Positions 54,280-64,000 of a stretch of 64,000 bases of DNA are shown piece after piece. Source of the stretch: Timema cristinae. Lineage: Eukaryota > Arthropoda > Insecta > Phasmatodea > Timematidae. Under the pieces are notes generated by a model. It was not told the DNA's origin. It ran no database searches and saw only the letters and a list, made by a program, of their open reading frames with translations. The stretch covers positions 29,719,048-29,783,047 of the forward strand of contig JBCFYV010000001.1 in the NCBI GenBank assembly GCA_039000515.1, given 5' to 3'. A program made the translations under genes and the position numbers. Position 1 is the stretch's first letter; every line of letters begins with the position of its first letter.

Positions 54280-55305
54280 TGTGTGATTTTATTAATATCA
54301 CGTTATTTCAATGATAAAAATATGCTGTTCTTTACTTAAAAATCCTCCCATACCTCAACTCATGAGGTGCGTATCACAGTTTGAAAAGCCCTGCCCTACA
54401 ATACCATTAAAACTCGTTATTTTTCTTTCAGTTCATTCGATAGCGAAAATCGGGGCAAAAAAACAACACAACACTGTGGGTATAATTTGTATCGCCCGAT
54501 ACGATATCCGGATATTAAAGTCCCTTCCCCCCTTTAATCCTGTGTTGAAGGAAATGCATGCATTTACTCACTGTCAAATAGGCAGTGAATAATGGCTAAG
54601 CCCCGTCGTCTGCAAAACCCAAACTGTTGGGCGGATGGTGGAAGAGCTCCAGTAAACAACAACATGGGCCATTATAATAAGTAGTAGTAGAGTAATGTAT
54701 AGTAACATGTCGTTATTGGTCCATTTTATATTTTCTCATATACGTATGCTTACGGCACCTTACTCTCTTTCTTTACTCACTATATATATATATATAAATC
54801 ATTATACATTATTATTATAATATGGCATGAAAAAAACAATAACATACTTTATCATCTAATTTTGTTGCGAATTTTTTCAAACAGTGTTTTGTAGATTATA
54901 AAAAACTATATGAAACTTGTTATGACTGATTAAATGTAGCTTGTAACAACAACAAATAATTGGTCTGGCCAAGTTTAATGTGTGTTGTGTGTGGCTATAG
55001 GGGAAGATGACGTTTACCCCTACGATCCTACTTATTAGTAGCCGAGGTACCTAACCAATCTGTTAATCTCGTTTTTATTAATTTTATTATCTAAGGTAAT
55101 TAACGTTCATTTTATGACCCGACTGATTATATCAGTACACGATAATTTTTATGAGCAAGAGTGAAAAGCCTACTAATTTTGTTGAGAAACAAATTTTCAC
55201 ATACCTTCCAGGGATCTCTTACATACCACAATTGCCATGGGACTGATGGTTTTACTTCCCACTCTGAAGGAAGTTGTGCTACGGATTTTTATATCTCAAG
55301 AAAAA
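54280..55305. other. unassigned; AT runs
   Basis: The 93-codon frame at 54311-54592 shows no recognisable motif. AT runs lie at 54780-54796. GTTTGAAAAGCCCTGCC near 54379 may be a worn hAT-type end. Confidence 0.35.
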
Positions 55306-55309
55306 TAAT

Positions 55310-55388
55310 ATATTTTTCGGTAATGTTGGGAATAGAATCCTGGAGCTTTAGTTCAGTAGGCAAACACTCTACCAACTGAACAAAGGTA
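55310..55388 (-). other. tRNA-like SINE remnant (family E)
   Basis: The minus strand reads TTTGTTCAGTTGGTAGAGTG (A box) and CCAGGATTCTATTCCCAAC (B box) at tRNA spacing. One copy was seen. Stem mismatches make a functional tRNA gene unlikely. Confidence 0.5.
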
Positions 55389-55604
55389 TCGGACTAGAAC
55401 AGTTAATCTACTATAATAATCAACACTGACGGGGAATTAAATATGAATCATCTATAGTTAAATGCACCAAGGGTGGTTTTTCTACCAACAGATTGAATTT
55501 TAATACTCTTATGTCAAATTCTGATGAATTTTTCTTAAAATGCTCTCTTTATTACTACACCCTTGATCAAGTCGTTAAAGATTCTTGTGGCGAATGAAGT
55601 GATA

Positions 55605-56130
55605 AATACATCCTCAGGTGGGCAGCAAACATCAACTCACCAAGTCTGGTTTGACAGTGATGGAGAGGGTGGGGTATTAATTCTTATAGCTGGGAGTAAT
55701 TTGGGTGTTTTTTACTAAATAATTAGGTGACCTGGTGGTCTAGGGGTAAGGTGTCAGACTTCTGAGCTTGGGTCCGGGGTTCAATCCTCGGTCCCGGCAC
55801 AGATTATCTGATTACCAAACCCTTCCTTCACCTTTGACAAGGCGTGTATTAATCACAACTTGTGAATGTGGGGAATGCCGGGCCTCCACCATGGTTCGGA
55901 TTCCACGTTAAACTGTAGGTCCTCCATTTCATCTCACAATCACCCTACTATTACACATTAGCGTAAGTGCGTATAACCCTAACGAGTAGTAAGACGTGGT
56001 GATAATAATAATACTAAATAGTTTTCCCCTCTTCTCCAAGAAAATTCTGTTATATTTCCTCTAGATTAAACCTACAAATTCCTACATCATTAGTGTAACT
56101 ATATGTATATTGGTACTGCTGGTAATAGAA
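55605..56130 (+). mobile_element. SINE family B split by a family A SINE
   Basis: The head and B-box region are at 55605-55721 (TGGAGAGGGTGGGGTATTAA), the remainder at 56012-56130 (TTCCTCTAGATTAAACC, CATCATTAGTGTAACTATAT). TACTAAATA is duplicated at 55713-55721 and 56012-56020. Confidence 0.8.
55722..56011 (+). mobile_element. SINE family A, full length, nested
   Basis: ATTAGGTGACCTGGTGG (head) to GTAAGACGTGGTGATAATAA (tail), with a 9-bp target duplication. A second case of family A inserted in family B. Confidence 0.95.
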
Positions 56131-56244
56131 AACGGAGCAATTTATATCCAAGTAAAGCTATTTATTTTATTGCAATAACTGGGAAACTCGTTGAATAAAA
56201 GCTAAATACTATAATAGTAAGTTTTTATGTGTGTACGAAACATG

Positions 56245-56640
56245 CTATGGAGAAGAGAAGTGCCCTCAAAGTGTAAGGTATAAGGCATACTTTGTACCAC
56301 ATATGCCAAAGAAGCATTACTATTGAATGTAAGAGATACAAGGAAAGTGGAGACCATGGTAATGAAGTTTATGAGGAGCATGTTGGCTATCACGAGGAGA
56401 AACAAAATTAGAAATTAAGCCATCTGAGAAAGATTGGGGTTAGAGGGAGTACATGAGATGGTAGAGAAAACAAGGATGAGATATTATTTTCATGTAATGA
56501 GGATGGAAAAAGAGATAAGTTATTTCAAATTATAGAGATGAAGTATTTCGGAAAGTGACCAAAAGGAAGGTCAAGAAAGAGATGGGAAGACAAATAACAG
56601 AAAGTGGACAAGTCAGATGAGAGTATTTGAAGTTCTTAAA
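56245..56640 (+). pseudogene. LINE-Y reverse transcriptase C-terminal remnant
   Basis: The plus strand gives VRDTRKVETMVMKFMRSMLA and ITRRNKIRN, followed after stops by ERLGLEGVHEMVEKTRMRYY and FHVMRMEKE, the order of the LINE C-terminus at 36.8-37.4 kb (same family by eye). Several stops; the last part (GRSRKRWEDK-like, near 56570-56600) is in another frame. The minus-strand open frame at 56202-56405 is a shadow. Confidence 0.75.
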
Positions 56641-56850
56641 GCAGATTTAACCATTTAGACCTTGTTTTTTGAGTCATACTTCTAGAGGAGCAAATAGACG
56701 CATGCGCTTTCACATGCCTCTCTTCTCAGAAAAGTCGAAAGGCAAGCAGACGCACGTGCTTCCCATTTCCAGTGGGAATCATTCTGCCTTTTGCTTGCAT
56801 CTTGAGGTTCAACTCTTTGATTTGTGTGGTTTTATTTGTGCTACAATAAT

Positions 56851-57081
56851 ATGGAGTGGGAGAAGGATTACCGTTTAAGTTTTATTGAAGATAATAAATT
56901 AAAAACAGTGTTGTGGGGAAATAAAAATAAAAACTATAAAAACCAACAAAAACGAATTGCTGCATTAAAAGAAATCGCTGAAAAATATTTAAGTTATTCC
57001 CAGGCTATCTTAGGGTTGCCCCCCATACAGTTTTTGGTTAGATTGTCCAGGAATTTAACACAGTGTACAGAATCATGGTAA
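56851..57081 (+). pseudogene. MADF-domain-like coding fragment
   Basis: From ATG at 56851 the frame reads MEWEKDYRLSFIEDNKLK then VLWGNKNKNYKN and RIAALKEIAEKYLSYSQAI. MADF domains (Myb/SANT-like DNA-binding domains of arthropod regulators and of PIF/Harbinger-associated proteins) show the pattern Leu-Ile-Glu ... Leu-Trp ... Tyr-Lys-Asn ... Lys-Arg ... Ala-Leu-x-Glu-Ile-Ala, which is present here. After about residue 60 the match ends in this frame. The first half of a MADF domain is thus kept, the rest is shifted or lost. A retrocopy, transposon ORF or decayed host exon are all possible. Confidence 0.5.
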
Positions 57082-58026
57082 AGGTCTGTGTGCCCAGTCC
57101 AGTTTGGTTCTTCAACATCTAATGTTAAGTCATTGAAAGAATTTGCTCATTTTGTTAGATACAGTTCAAGGAAATCCTGTGACATGTTGACACGCGATGG
57201 CTGTCTCTGCTTCTTGCAATTGAGAGAATTATGCACTGCTGGCCTGCTTTTAAGTTATAACATTTGTCGTGGGCCAAGGAAAACTATTCAAGATTAATCT
57301 GGAAGTCTTAGTCCCAAATGGAGAAGAACATTATGCTGAAATGGACCATTCACTTCCTAAGTGCTACCTACGTTTTCACCATCACATTTTGCCTCTATTT
57401 TAAACGGCTGTTAGGAGATTGGAAGACAGTTCAATTGCTTCTGTTTAGCTAGACACAATCTTAAGAGATCTCAAGAGCAAGCTAGGGAGCAGAAAACAAG
57501 AGAGATTCTTTGGAGCAAAAGTTCATCAAATTATTGCAAAAATCTCAAATACTGAGAGGTCAAGTTTTCAAAGAGAGGTAGAATCTTTCTTGTAATGGTG
57601 AATCTATTATCTGTCCAAAAACTATGACTTTCTGAAAATAATGTTTTTTATCTCCTTGCCTGTCTATCATTTAAAAAACAACAAGGAGATCTTCGCCTGC
57701 AGTAGGAATATGTTTTAAAGCTCACAGGTTAACTAAACCTTAATCTTAATAAAGACCAGCTGTATGGCGAGTTTTGTGAATTCCAAACTGTATACACCGG
57801 ACTTGACAAGAGTAAATCATAATACCAGATCTAAGTAGATTTCTTCAACCGCCAGACCACCATTGACTTCTCCAATTCTCAACTGCTGAAGTTGATATCA
57901 TTCATATTTTCAATTAGTTTCAGCAGCTATTTGCTGAAGGAATCTTTAGTGTCATTAATAACCAATTGTTGGATGAGAAACCGGATATTCATGGACTTAG
58001 TGAAGAGAGAACAGAAAATAAAAATT
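57082..58026 (+). other. unassigned sequence downstream of the MADF-like fragment
   Basis: It contains short open pieces (57088-57297 and, near 57450-57600, ERFFGAKVHQIIAKISN) that may be the broken continuation of the same gene, as base composition stays less A+T-rich. I cannot assign a domain. Confidence 0.3.
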
Positions 58027-58040
58027 AACTTTTCTGAAAG

Positions 58041-58332
58041 GTGACCTGGTTGTCTAGGGGTAAGGTGTCAGACCTCTGTTCTGGGGTCTGGAGTTCAATC
58101 CTTGATCCCGGCACAGATTTATCTCATTGTCATCTTCCCTCACCTCTGACAAGACGTGTATTAATCACAACTTGTGAATGTGAGGAACGCCAGACCTCCA
58201 TCATGGTTCGGTTTCCACTTTAAACTGTAGGTATTCCATTTCATCTCACAACCACACTACCTTTACACATTATCGTAAGTGCGTATAGCCCGAATGGGTA
58301 GCAATATGTGATTATAATAATAATTATAATAA
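58041..58332 (+). mobile_element. SINE family A, full length, with TSD
   Basis: TAACTTTTCTGAAAG at 58026-58040 recurs at 58333-58347 (15 bp). The copy is diverged (GGTTGTCTAGGGGTAAGG head, CCGAATGGGTAGCAA tail). The open frame 58041-58223 is the SINE. Confidence 0.95.
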
Positions 58333-58347
58333 TAACTTTTCTGAAAG

Positions 58348-58984
58348 TTTCATTGGAATTTTCAATTTTCTGAAAGAGGAAAGCAATAAAGGATTGTGAA
58401 TGCAACAAAGAATGGCACTAAATACGCATGGAAATAATAAAATGAGTATGTAAATGGTAATATGAAGACATTTTTTCAATGATCACCTTTTTCATATTAA
58501 CACTATATCATCATTGGCTTGACAATCAATTTGTTCTTTATTTTAAAATTGTAATAATATTTAATTGGGAAATTTACATACCAATATTCAATAACATATG
58601 ATTGTTTTCACGTGTTAGAATGTTATATGGTAAAATTAAGAAAGTATCTTAAAAAAAGTTTTCAGATTAAAGTCATGTCCCTAGTCTTCCCAAAATACAA
58701 AATTAGAAAATTAAAAAATTAAAACACCTCCATTTTAGATTTTACTTTATAACTTATTTCCAGGAGCCCAGGATGACCTTAAAAATTACTTTTAAGGTTT
58801 ACATTTGACCCCTCTGAGGGGTATGGAATACTCCTCAGACCTTTCAGTAGAAACCCCCGCCCCCCAAAACCCATACATATTGTGTCCAACCCAACGATCT
58901 TTGAAATGTGGAAACCCTAGGCTATCATAAAGAAGATAAATAGTTTTAGATCCTCTTTTCCCAATGTAAATAGGTGCATGCCTT
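58348..58984. other. no recognisable feature
   Basis: A+T-rich. The stretch at 58830-58870 is C-rich. The minus-strand poly-Asn frame 58792-59106 reads through the adjacent (ATT)n run. Confidence 0.4.
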
Positions 58985-59020
<36 letters not shown>

Positions 59021-59042
59021 GCACCGCGTCTTACTACCCATT
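58985..59042 (-). mobile_element. tail-only SINE insertion with TSD
   Basis: Only (ATT)n plus AGCACCGCGTCTTACTACCC (hairpin region incomplete). CATGCCTT at 58977-58984 recurs at 59043-59050, an 8-bp duplication. The second minimal insertion in the window. Confidence 0.8.
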
Positions 59043-59130
59043 CATGCCTTAAAAATACTGGATGCAACCAAGAGTATGATGCAATATTGCAAGGAAAAAA
59101 AGGCATATTTATATGAGCCTTTAAAGGAGG

Positions 59131-59453
59131 AATAATGATGGAGGGATAGAGGAAGATGGAGGTCCTTCAATAAAGTGACCAGCCAAAGGCTGGAGATAGT
59201 TGATGATGGTAATAATGATGGAGGGATAGAGGAAGATGGAGGTCCTTCAATAAAGTGACCAGGCCAAAGGCTGGAGATAGTTGATGATGGTAATAATGAT
59301 GGAGGGATAGAGGAAGATGGAGGTCCTTCAATAAAGTGACCAGGCCAAAGGCTGGAGATAGTTGATGATGGTAATAATGATGGAGGGATAAAGGAAGATA
59401 GAGGTCCTTCAATAAACTGACCAGGCCAAAGGCTGGAGATAGTTGATGATGGT
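59131..59453. repeat. 81-bp tandem repeat, four units
   Basis: Units start near 59131, 59211, 59292 and 59373 and are almost identical (GATGGAGGGATAGAGGAAG, GGTCCTTCAATAAAGTGACC, GGCTGGAGATAGTTGATGA). The first has lost one base. A periodic open frame on the minus strand (27-residue period) results from the 81-bp length. Confidence 0.95.
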
Positions 59454-59542
59454 AATAATGAGTAAATCCTATCTTATTTGCTACTTATGAGAAAGAGCAC
59501 TAAAGTAACTTCCAAGAGTCAACAAGTTTATTTCATTTTATA

Positions 59543-59792
59543 TTTTTTGTGCTTCACGCCTTATCCGTTATGGATATTCGCATATTTACACTAACATGAT
59601 AGAGAGGAAGACGTTAGTATTTAAAGAAAATACACTCTCATATGTGTGGAGGGAGTGTGATACATTATTTAGTAAAAAAAACACCCTCAGTACATCTGAC
59701 CGGGATTCAAAATCCCTGATCTCCTTGTCACCGGTAATCCAGACTATTGTTATAGTTATGCTATAAATTATGCGAACACTGAAGAGGGGGTT
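59543..59792 (-). mobile_element. SINE family B, full length
   Basis: GTGCTTCACGCCTTATCCG, GTGTGGAGGGAGTGTGATAC, ACACCCTCAGTACATCTGAC and GCGAACACTGAAGAGGG. Confidence 0.85.
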
Positions 59793-59799
59793 AACCAAT

Positions 59800-60645
59800 A
59801 CATAATAGTTTCTAATAGGTATCCAAATTGTTTCGTAGATTCGTAGTCAGCTTATCTAACCATTCCATCAGGTGGATGAGCTATAATATCGTTTTGGTTT
59901 TTTTCTGTACATGGTAGAACCCGGAATCCCGGAATTTTGAAAAAAAGTTTTGGTTTTTTTTAAAACATAATTTTCAACATAATGGAAGCAAATATAATTA
60001 AAAGGGTTCAGACAGTTAAATGTTTAAATTTTGAATTAACATTATTAACAATTATTTGATGAAAATTTGAAAATTTGTTCTTCTGATTTTAAGACAGAAG
60101 TTCAGAAACTGAGATATAGTTTTCCTCTTAAATAGAGTCCTGTTTGATAGGATCAGAACAGAAAACTTTAAGATAATGTGACGTTGTTTTATATGGTTTT
60201 TATATAAGTTTAATTAAACAAAAGTAAAAATACTTTATAATCTTTATAACTGACCAGAACTTTCGCCTACATTTTGGTGAAAAACAATTCTCAGAAAGTC
60301 GAACCACTTCATGAATAATCCGGGATTAATAAATTTCTGCATTGCTTCTCATTGTTCTATCATGTAACATCTTTAATATTCCTTAATTTTCTTGTGAATG
60401 AACATTTTAAACAGTTTATAAAATAAAAATTTGCTGTCAAAATTGATTTACTTTTACTACTATGATATTAGTATTATTTTATAGATATTGATACCATATA
60501 TTAAAATTGAATGCTGTAGGCCTACACATGACTTGATGTATAATAAATACGTGAAAGTTTATCTAGTAATCTCTTCAAGATGTCAAATATAGCCAATCAA
60601 AAGAAAATTGGGGTATACTTTATTGAACTATCCACATATTAAAGG
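59800..60645. other. no recognisable feature
   Basis: A+T-rich DNA. Confidence 0.4.
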
Positions 60646-60649
60646 AAAA

Positions 60650-60815
60650 AGTTAGACTGGAAAGTAGATCTTAAAAGAAATTTACGCTGATTCTCTTGGA
60701 GGAAGAGTGGGAAACCATTAGAGGGGGGCAGAATACCTAGGTACAGACACCTTATATCCAAACCCTCACCTTCCCATCACCGGTAACACATTGTGAAGAT
60801 AATGCCCAATGGAAC
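60650..60815 (-). mobile_element. degenerate SINE family B
   Basis: CTTGGAGGAAGAGTGGGAAA, CCAAACCCTCACCTTCCCAT and CACCGGTAACACATTG. Confidence 0.6.
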
Positions 60816-60934
60816 AGATCTTCTAAACGAGGTCTGCGTATCATCGATACCACCATTACTTTTACACAGTTATTAAATTCCTAACATATACCCGCATTTG
60901 TAATCAGGTGAGTTATATGTAATTTTGACCTTAC

Positions 60935-61100
60935 CCGTTTCACCAGTGATATGCAAGTAAGGGGTTGAATCCCAGCTAGATTAATGTGGGTGGATTTAAC
61001 CTATAGGCTTTACCCCCGTTTATCCACGGGAATATTGGTCCATTTGTTTTAAAATATGTACGTCCTGTCTAATCTCTACCCCATTAGCCAGAATAGTGGT
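60935..61100 (+). mobile_element. degenerate SINE family B
   Basis: GGGGTTGAATCCCAGCTAG (B box), TTAATGTGGGTGGATTTAAC and CTAATCTCTACCCCATTAGC. Confidence 0.6.
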
Positions 61101-61289
61101 CAGGACATTTAGATTTCCCTAGTTGACAAAATTGTGGCAAGATATTGTTTTATCTTGACCATATGGCATTTCGTCTATTTGTATTGAAATTTGTTTACGA
61201 TAGCTGCCAAAGATGCGATTATTTTTTTTAACGGAATTCGCCAAGTATATTATTTGAACCAAGGTCAAAGTAATTACATTATTTTTACT

Positions 61290-62330
61290 TTCTCATTATC
61301 TAACAAATAGAGAAAGTATTGTGATCGTCAATAAAAATCGAAATCAAGACTTTGATTAATGTTTAACGTTTCATTACCACCGAATCCAAAAAAGTGGTTT
61401 TTGAATTTCCATCTGTCTGTCTGTATCGCGGACAAAAGCTTAACTATTGAACCGATTGGGCTAAAACTTGGTATCTACGGTTTACATAGGGTTGCCCCAA
61501 GAGGTTATCAGAATTGAATATATAGCCCTAAAATTAAGGGTAGTTTACTGAAGGGAAAAAAGAAAAAAAATATATTTTCCAAAGGTTGGCTCTAAGGATT
61601 TTGATTAAATTACGTTTCTAAACAATTATAAATATTACAAATAAAATGGCTACCCTTAATATTTCAACAAATGACAGTGTTCCAGTCTGATGTGTAAATT
61701 CCTATTTTCTATAATATCACCGTAGCTCTTTGAGACATGAAATTACTTATCATCGAAAATATATAGCAATACTTATAATACAAATCTATTATTTGAAACA
61801 TATTTTTATAAAACCAATAACTTTCAAGCTATATGCAAATTTCTTTATATATTTTTGAAATTTTTGGACACTAAAGGTAAAGTATTGCGACCGTAAAAAT
61901 AATCTCACCTATAATGTTGATGGATGTCGGCGTCTCATGACCCCCCAAACCCTCAAATGTGGTTTTTGAAATGCTGTCTGTCTGTCTGTGTCTTTTTAAC
62001 CCTAACTTTAAGATTAGATTAATAAAAAATAAAAAGAGAAAGAATCGATTTTCTCAAAATCGGCTCTAACGATTTTGATTAAAATTGTATCTAGGCGTTT
62101 ATTAAGATCACATATAAAATGGATATTTTCATTTCCATATGAAAATGACTTTTATGGTATTTTACAGAAGCGGAAATGTCTGAATCTCCGTAACTATATG
62201 AGATACTAAAAAACTTATCATTGCAAAATTGTAGTACAGTTAAAAATAAAAATAAATTAACTGAAATATATTTTTATAAACCAAACAATTTCTGAGATAT
62301 TCACAAATATATTAATACAATTTTGTAAGC
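61290..62330 (+). repeat. unclassified repeat, two diverged tandem copies
   Basis: Copy 1 (about 61310-61800) and copy 2 (about 61875-62300) share, in order, a TATTGTGATCGTCAATAAAA-like start, GTGGTTTTTGAA, CTGTCTGTCTGTAT/CTGTCTGTCTGTGT, TTTTCCAAAGGTTGGCTCTA / TTCTCAAAATCGGCTCTAA, GATTTTGATTAAA and an ATAAAATGG block. Such 'CTGTCTGTCTG ... ATTGAACCGATT' repeats are common in arthropod genomes; I cannot name the class. Confidence 0.65.
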
Positions 62331-62339
62331 TTTAGTTGT

Positions 62340-63360
62340 ACAGAGATACTACTTAAGTTTTAACGCAATAATTATCCAATGCCGTAGAGTATTTAAATAT
62401 AAGTCTCTCAAAGATTTTGTTATTTTTCCTTAAACCTCTTAAGAGAAATGTTTGTACAACAATGATCTATTTCCATTTTAGACTCAATAGTTAATATTAA
62501 CATTTATTATTGGCCGAAATTTATAAATGAGGAATTTAATTGCAATGCGATGACCTGAAGATGTGCAACACAAATGTTGAACTTTTTAACTGAAAGTTGA
62601 AATTATTTTACGAAGTGTTTACCTTTGTAGACGCAATATCGATCGTTTTTATTGGTTCAAATATACAAATGAGGAAATTATTTTTTTAAATAAAATTATA
62701 AAATTTAAAACTGGACTCAAAACATGTTTTGCAAAATTATAGTGAAATTTATACTTGGGTTTGCTAGTGTATATTATTTGTTTCCACATATATTACGAGC
62801 TTTAAATAAATATCTCCATTTTCAAACAATAGAGCAAGAATGTTCGTGTGGAGTTCCATACCATTAATTTGACATGGGTATTAATTTAAAGATGGTGATT
62901 GTTGGTTAATGTAAATCTGTCTATTTATTCATTTCTTTTTTCTGCGATTAATTCCAAATGCGGGAAACAATTTTAACATTATTTTTCACGCATATTCTTT
63001 TAAACTAGTTCAAATGACGTATTTAAATAGTTTTATCAATTTGTTTATCCATTGCAATACTGTGGTCAGTCAAAAGTTTTTTTGTTTAGTAGCTTATTAC
63101 AAGTTATTTGAATTTAGAATTTTAGCAATTGATCAATACTTAAGCGTATTAAAAAAGCTATATATTAGAAACTAGCGTTTTAAAGCACTTGATAAATGGT
63201 TGTTGTATATCAATATAGTTCAATAGAGTTTTTTTTATCTAACTTGTTCACCAAATCAAATGTTAAACTTCAAGTCCAAAGAGAAATTATAGAAGATATT
63301 TTAACATGAAATCTAAGGTGAAATTATAGGTGATATTTCATCATGAAATCCAAACAGAAA
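62340..63360. other. A+T-rich; short tandem near the end
   Basis: GAAATTATAGAAGATATTTT recurs diverged about 44 bases later (63280-63360). Otherwise nothing is recognised. Confidence 0.4.
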
Positions 63361-63361
63361 T

Positions 63362-63367
63362 TTTATT
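63362..63367 (-). terminator. polyadenylation signal for the 63455 exon candidate
   Basis: AATAAA on the minus strand, about 90 bases after the stop of the candidate exon. Confidence 0.4.
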
Positions 63368-63454
63368 ACATTAATAAAGATAAGGACATGACATAATTCT
63401 TAAAATAATGTAGTTAGTTGGGTTTTTTATTATGGAAGACGCTAGGTCTAGTGT

Positions 63455-63664
63455 TCACGAAACCTCAAGGAATATTGTTTGAGAATGTGAATAGCCTGGA
63501 TTTAAGAAAGTAGACACGAGATTGCAGCCACTGTAATTTAAGAATTCAATATCATGTCTGGCAAGGATAATGTCACGTGCAGCTTTAAGAAACTCTTCAT
63601 TTGTATCATCATCCAACCCCGTTGCCCTTTCTTTGTCTAGCTTCACCCCCTTCACATGAAAACT
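63455..63664 (-). CDS. candidate terminal coding exon, unknown protein
   Basis: The minus strand is open for 69 codons plus a stop at 63455-63457. It begins after TCTCTATAG, an acceptor-like AG whose own TAG closes the frame upstream, so splicing is required. Residues include GVKLDKERATGLDDDTNEEF, LKAARDIILARHDIEFLNYS and GCNLVSTFLNPGYSHSQ. Acidic and helical segments and a mixed codon set look protein-like, and G+C is higher than in the flanks. A long pyrimidine tract (TTCCCTTCCCTCTCCTCTTA, then CCCAG) ends near 63721 on the minus strand, a better acceptor but about 55 bases upstream and not in frame through the TAG. The family is not recognised. Confidence 0.4.
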   Translation of the reverse strand, partial: SFHVKGVKLDKERATGLDDDTNEEFLKAARDIILARHDIEFLNYSGCNLVSTFLNPGYSHSQTIFLEVS

Positions 63665-63669
63665 CTATA

Positions 63670-64000
63670 GAGACTCTTCAAGGCAAATAAGGTTATATCT
63701 CTCGTAAATAAAAGCAGAAACTGGGTAAGAGGAGAGGGAAGGGAAACAAAGAGGTATATGAGAAAGAAAAAGGTAAAACAGAACGGAGAAAAATACATTT
63801 TGTTTTGTTATATCAAGCTAGTAACTTGCGTATTCGTCACAAAGAATAAAGATCGATAAAATGATAAGGCTATGTTTGATTTAATACTTTTACCATGGTA
63901 ATTGGTTTACACTTTCTAAACAAATAGGTTGTATTTTTTTCAGGACACAGGATAACATCACAACACGTTGTACTACATATTAAATACAAACTTCATATTT
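63670..64000. other. pyrimidine-rich tract on minus strand, else nothing
   Basis: Purine-rich on the plus strand at 63720-63800, i.e. a polypyrimidine tract ahead of the candidate exon on the minus strand. Confidence 0.4.

Noticed and set aside
54311..54592. 93-codon plus-strand frame
   Set aside because: No motif, no supporting signals, composition like its surroundings.

Overview
The window looks like non-coding, repeat-packed nuclear DNA of an invertebrate animal, most likely an arthropod. The evidence is the very high A+T content, the absence of any long intact gene, several tRNA-derived SINE families, degraded LINE 3' ends, small non-autonomous DNA transposons with target-site duplications (TSDs), and microsatellites. 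Nothing supports a bacterial, organellar or free viral origin. I cannot name the species.

Layout. Bases 1-690 hold two broken, GC-richer coding remnants that resemble the capsid region and an adjoining uncharacterised gene of Maverick/Polinton-like (virus-derived) elements. From about 750 onward the window is a mosaic of SINEs. Family A has a tRNA-like head and an (AAT)n tail (11 copies plus two tail-only copies). Family B has a different, class-II-tRNA-like head (more than 30 copies of all ages), with a younger subfamily B'. A and B share the same 3' tail, which can form a small hairpin. Families C and D, and single tRNA-like remnants, are rarer. LINE reverse-transcriptase C-terminal remnants lie at 5.8, 6.2-6.8, 10.0-10.4, 23.8-24.3, 32.7-33.9, 36.8-37.4, 38.5-39.3 and 56.2-56.6 kb. 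DNA-transposon material includes a 337-bp hAT-like element nested in a SINE, a 202-bp element with TTA duplications, TA-flanked elements at 15.9 and 34.4 kb, a 348-bp element with an 8-bp duplication at 19.7 kb, a palindromic family F in five places, and a hAT transposase C-terminus repeated three times at 48 kb.

Possible host-gene material is scarce. A TATA- and CRE-containing GC-rich patch sits at 20.2-20.6 kb. Two minus-strand open stretches at 29.08-29.24 and 63.46-63.66 kb end in a stop, have a polyadenylation signal downstream and an AG upstream. A plus-strand stretch at 31.5 kb has similar features, and a MADF-like coding fragment lies at 56.85 kb. A broken gene of a recurrent uncharacterised invertebrate repeat-protein family occupies 40.6-41.5 kb (minus).

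The most striking structures are a roughly 480-bp-arm near-perfect palindrome of two SINE-C copies at 52.74-53.72 kb, the hairpin-bearing tail shared by two unrelated SINE heads, and two insertions consisting only of that tail yet flanked by TSDs. Most of the window is best read as layered retroposition and transposition into intronic or intergenic DNA; no operon-like or pathway organisation is visible. All family names and resemblances are from reading and memory, with no database search.
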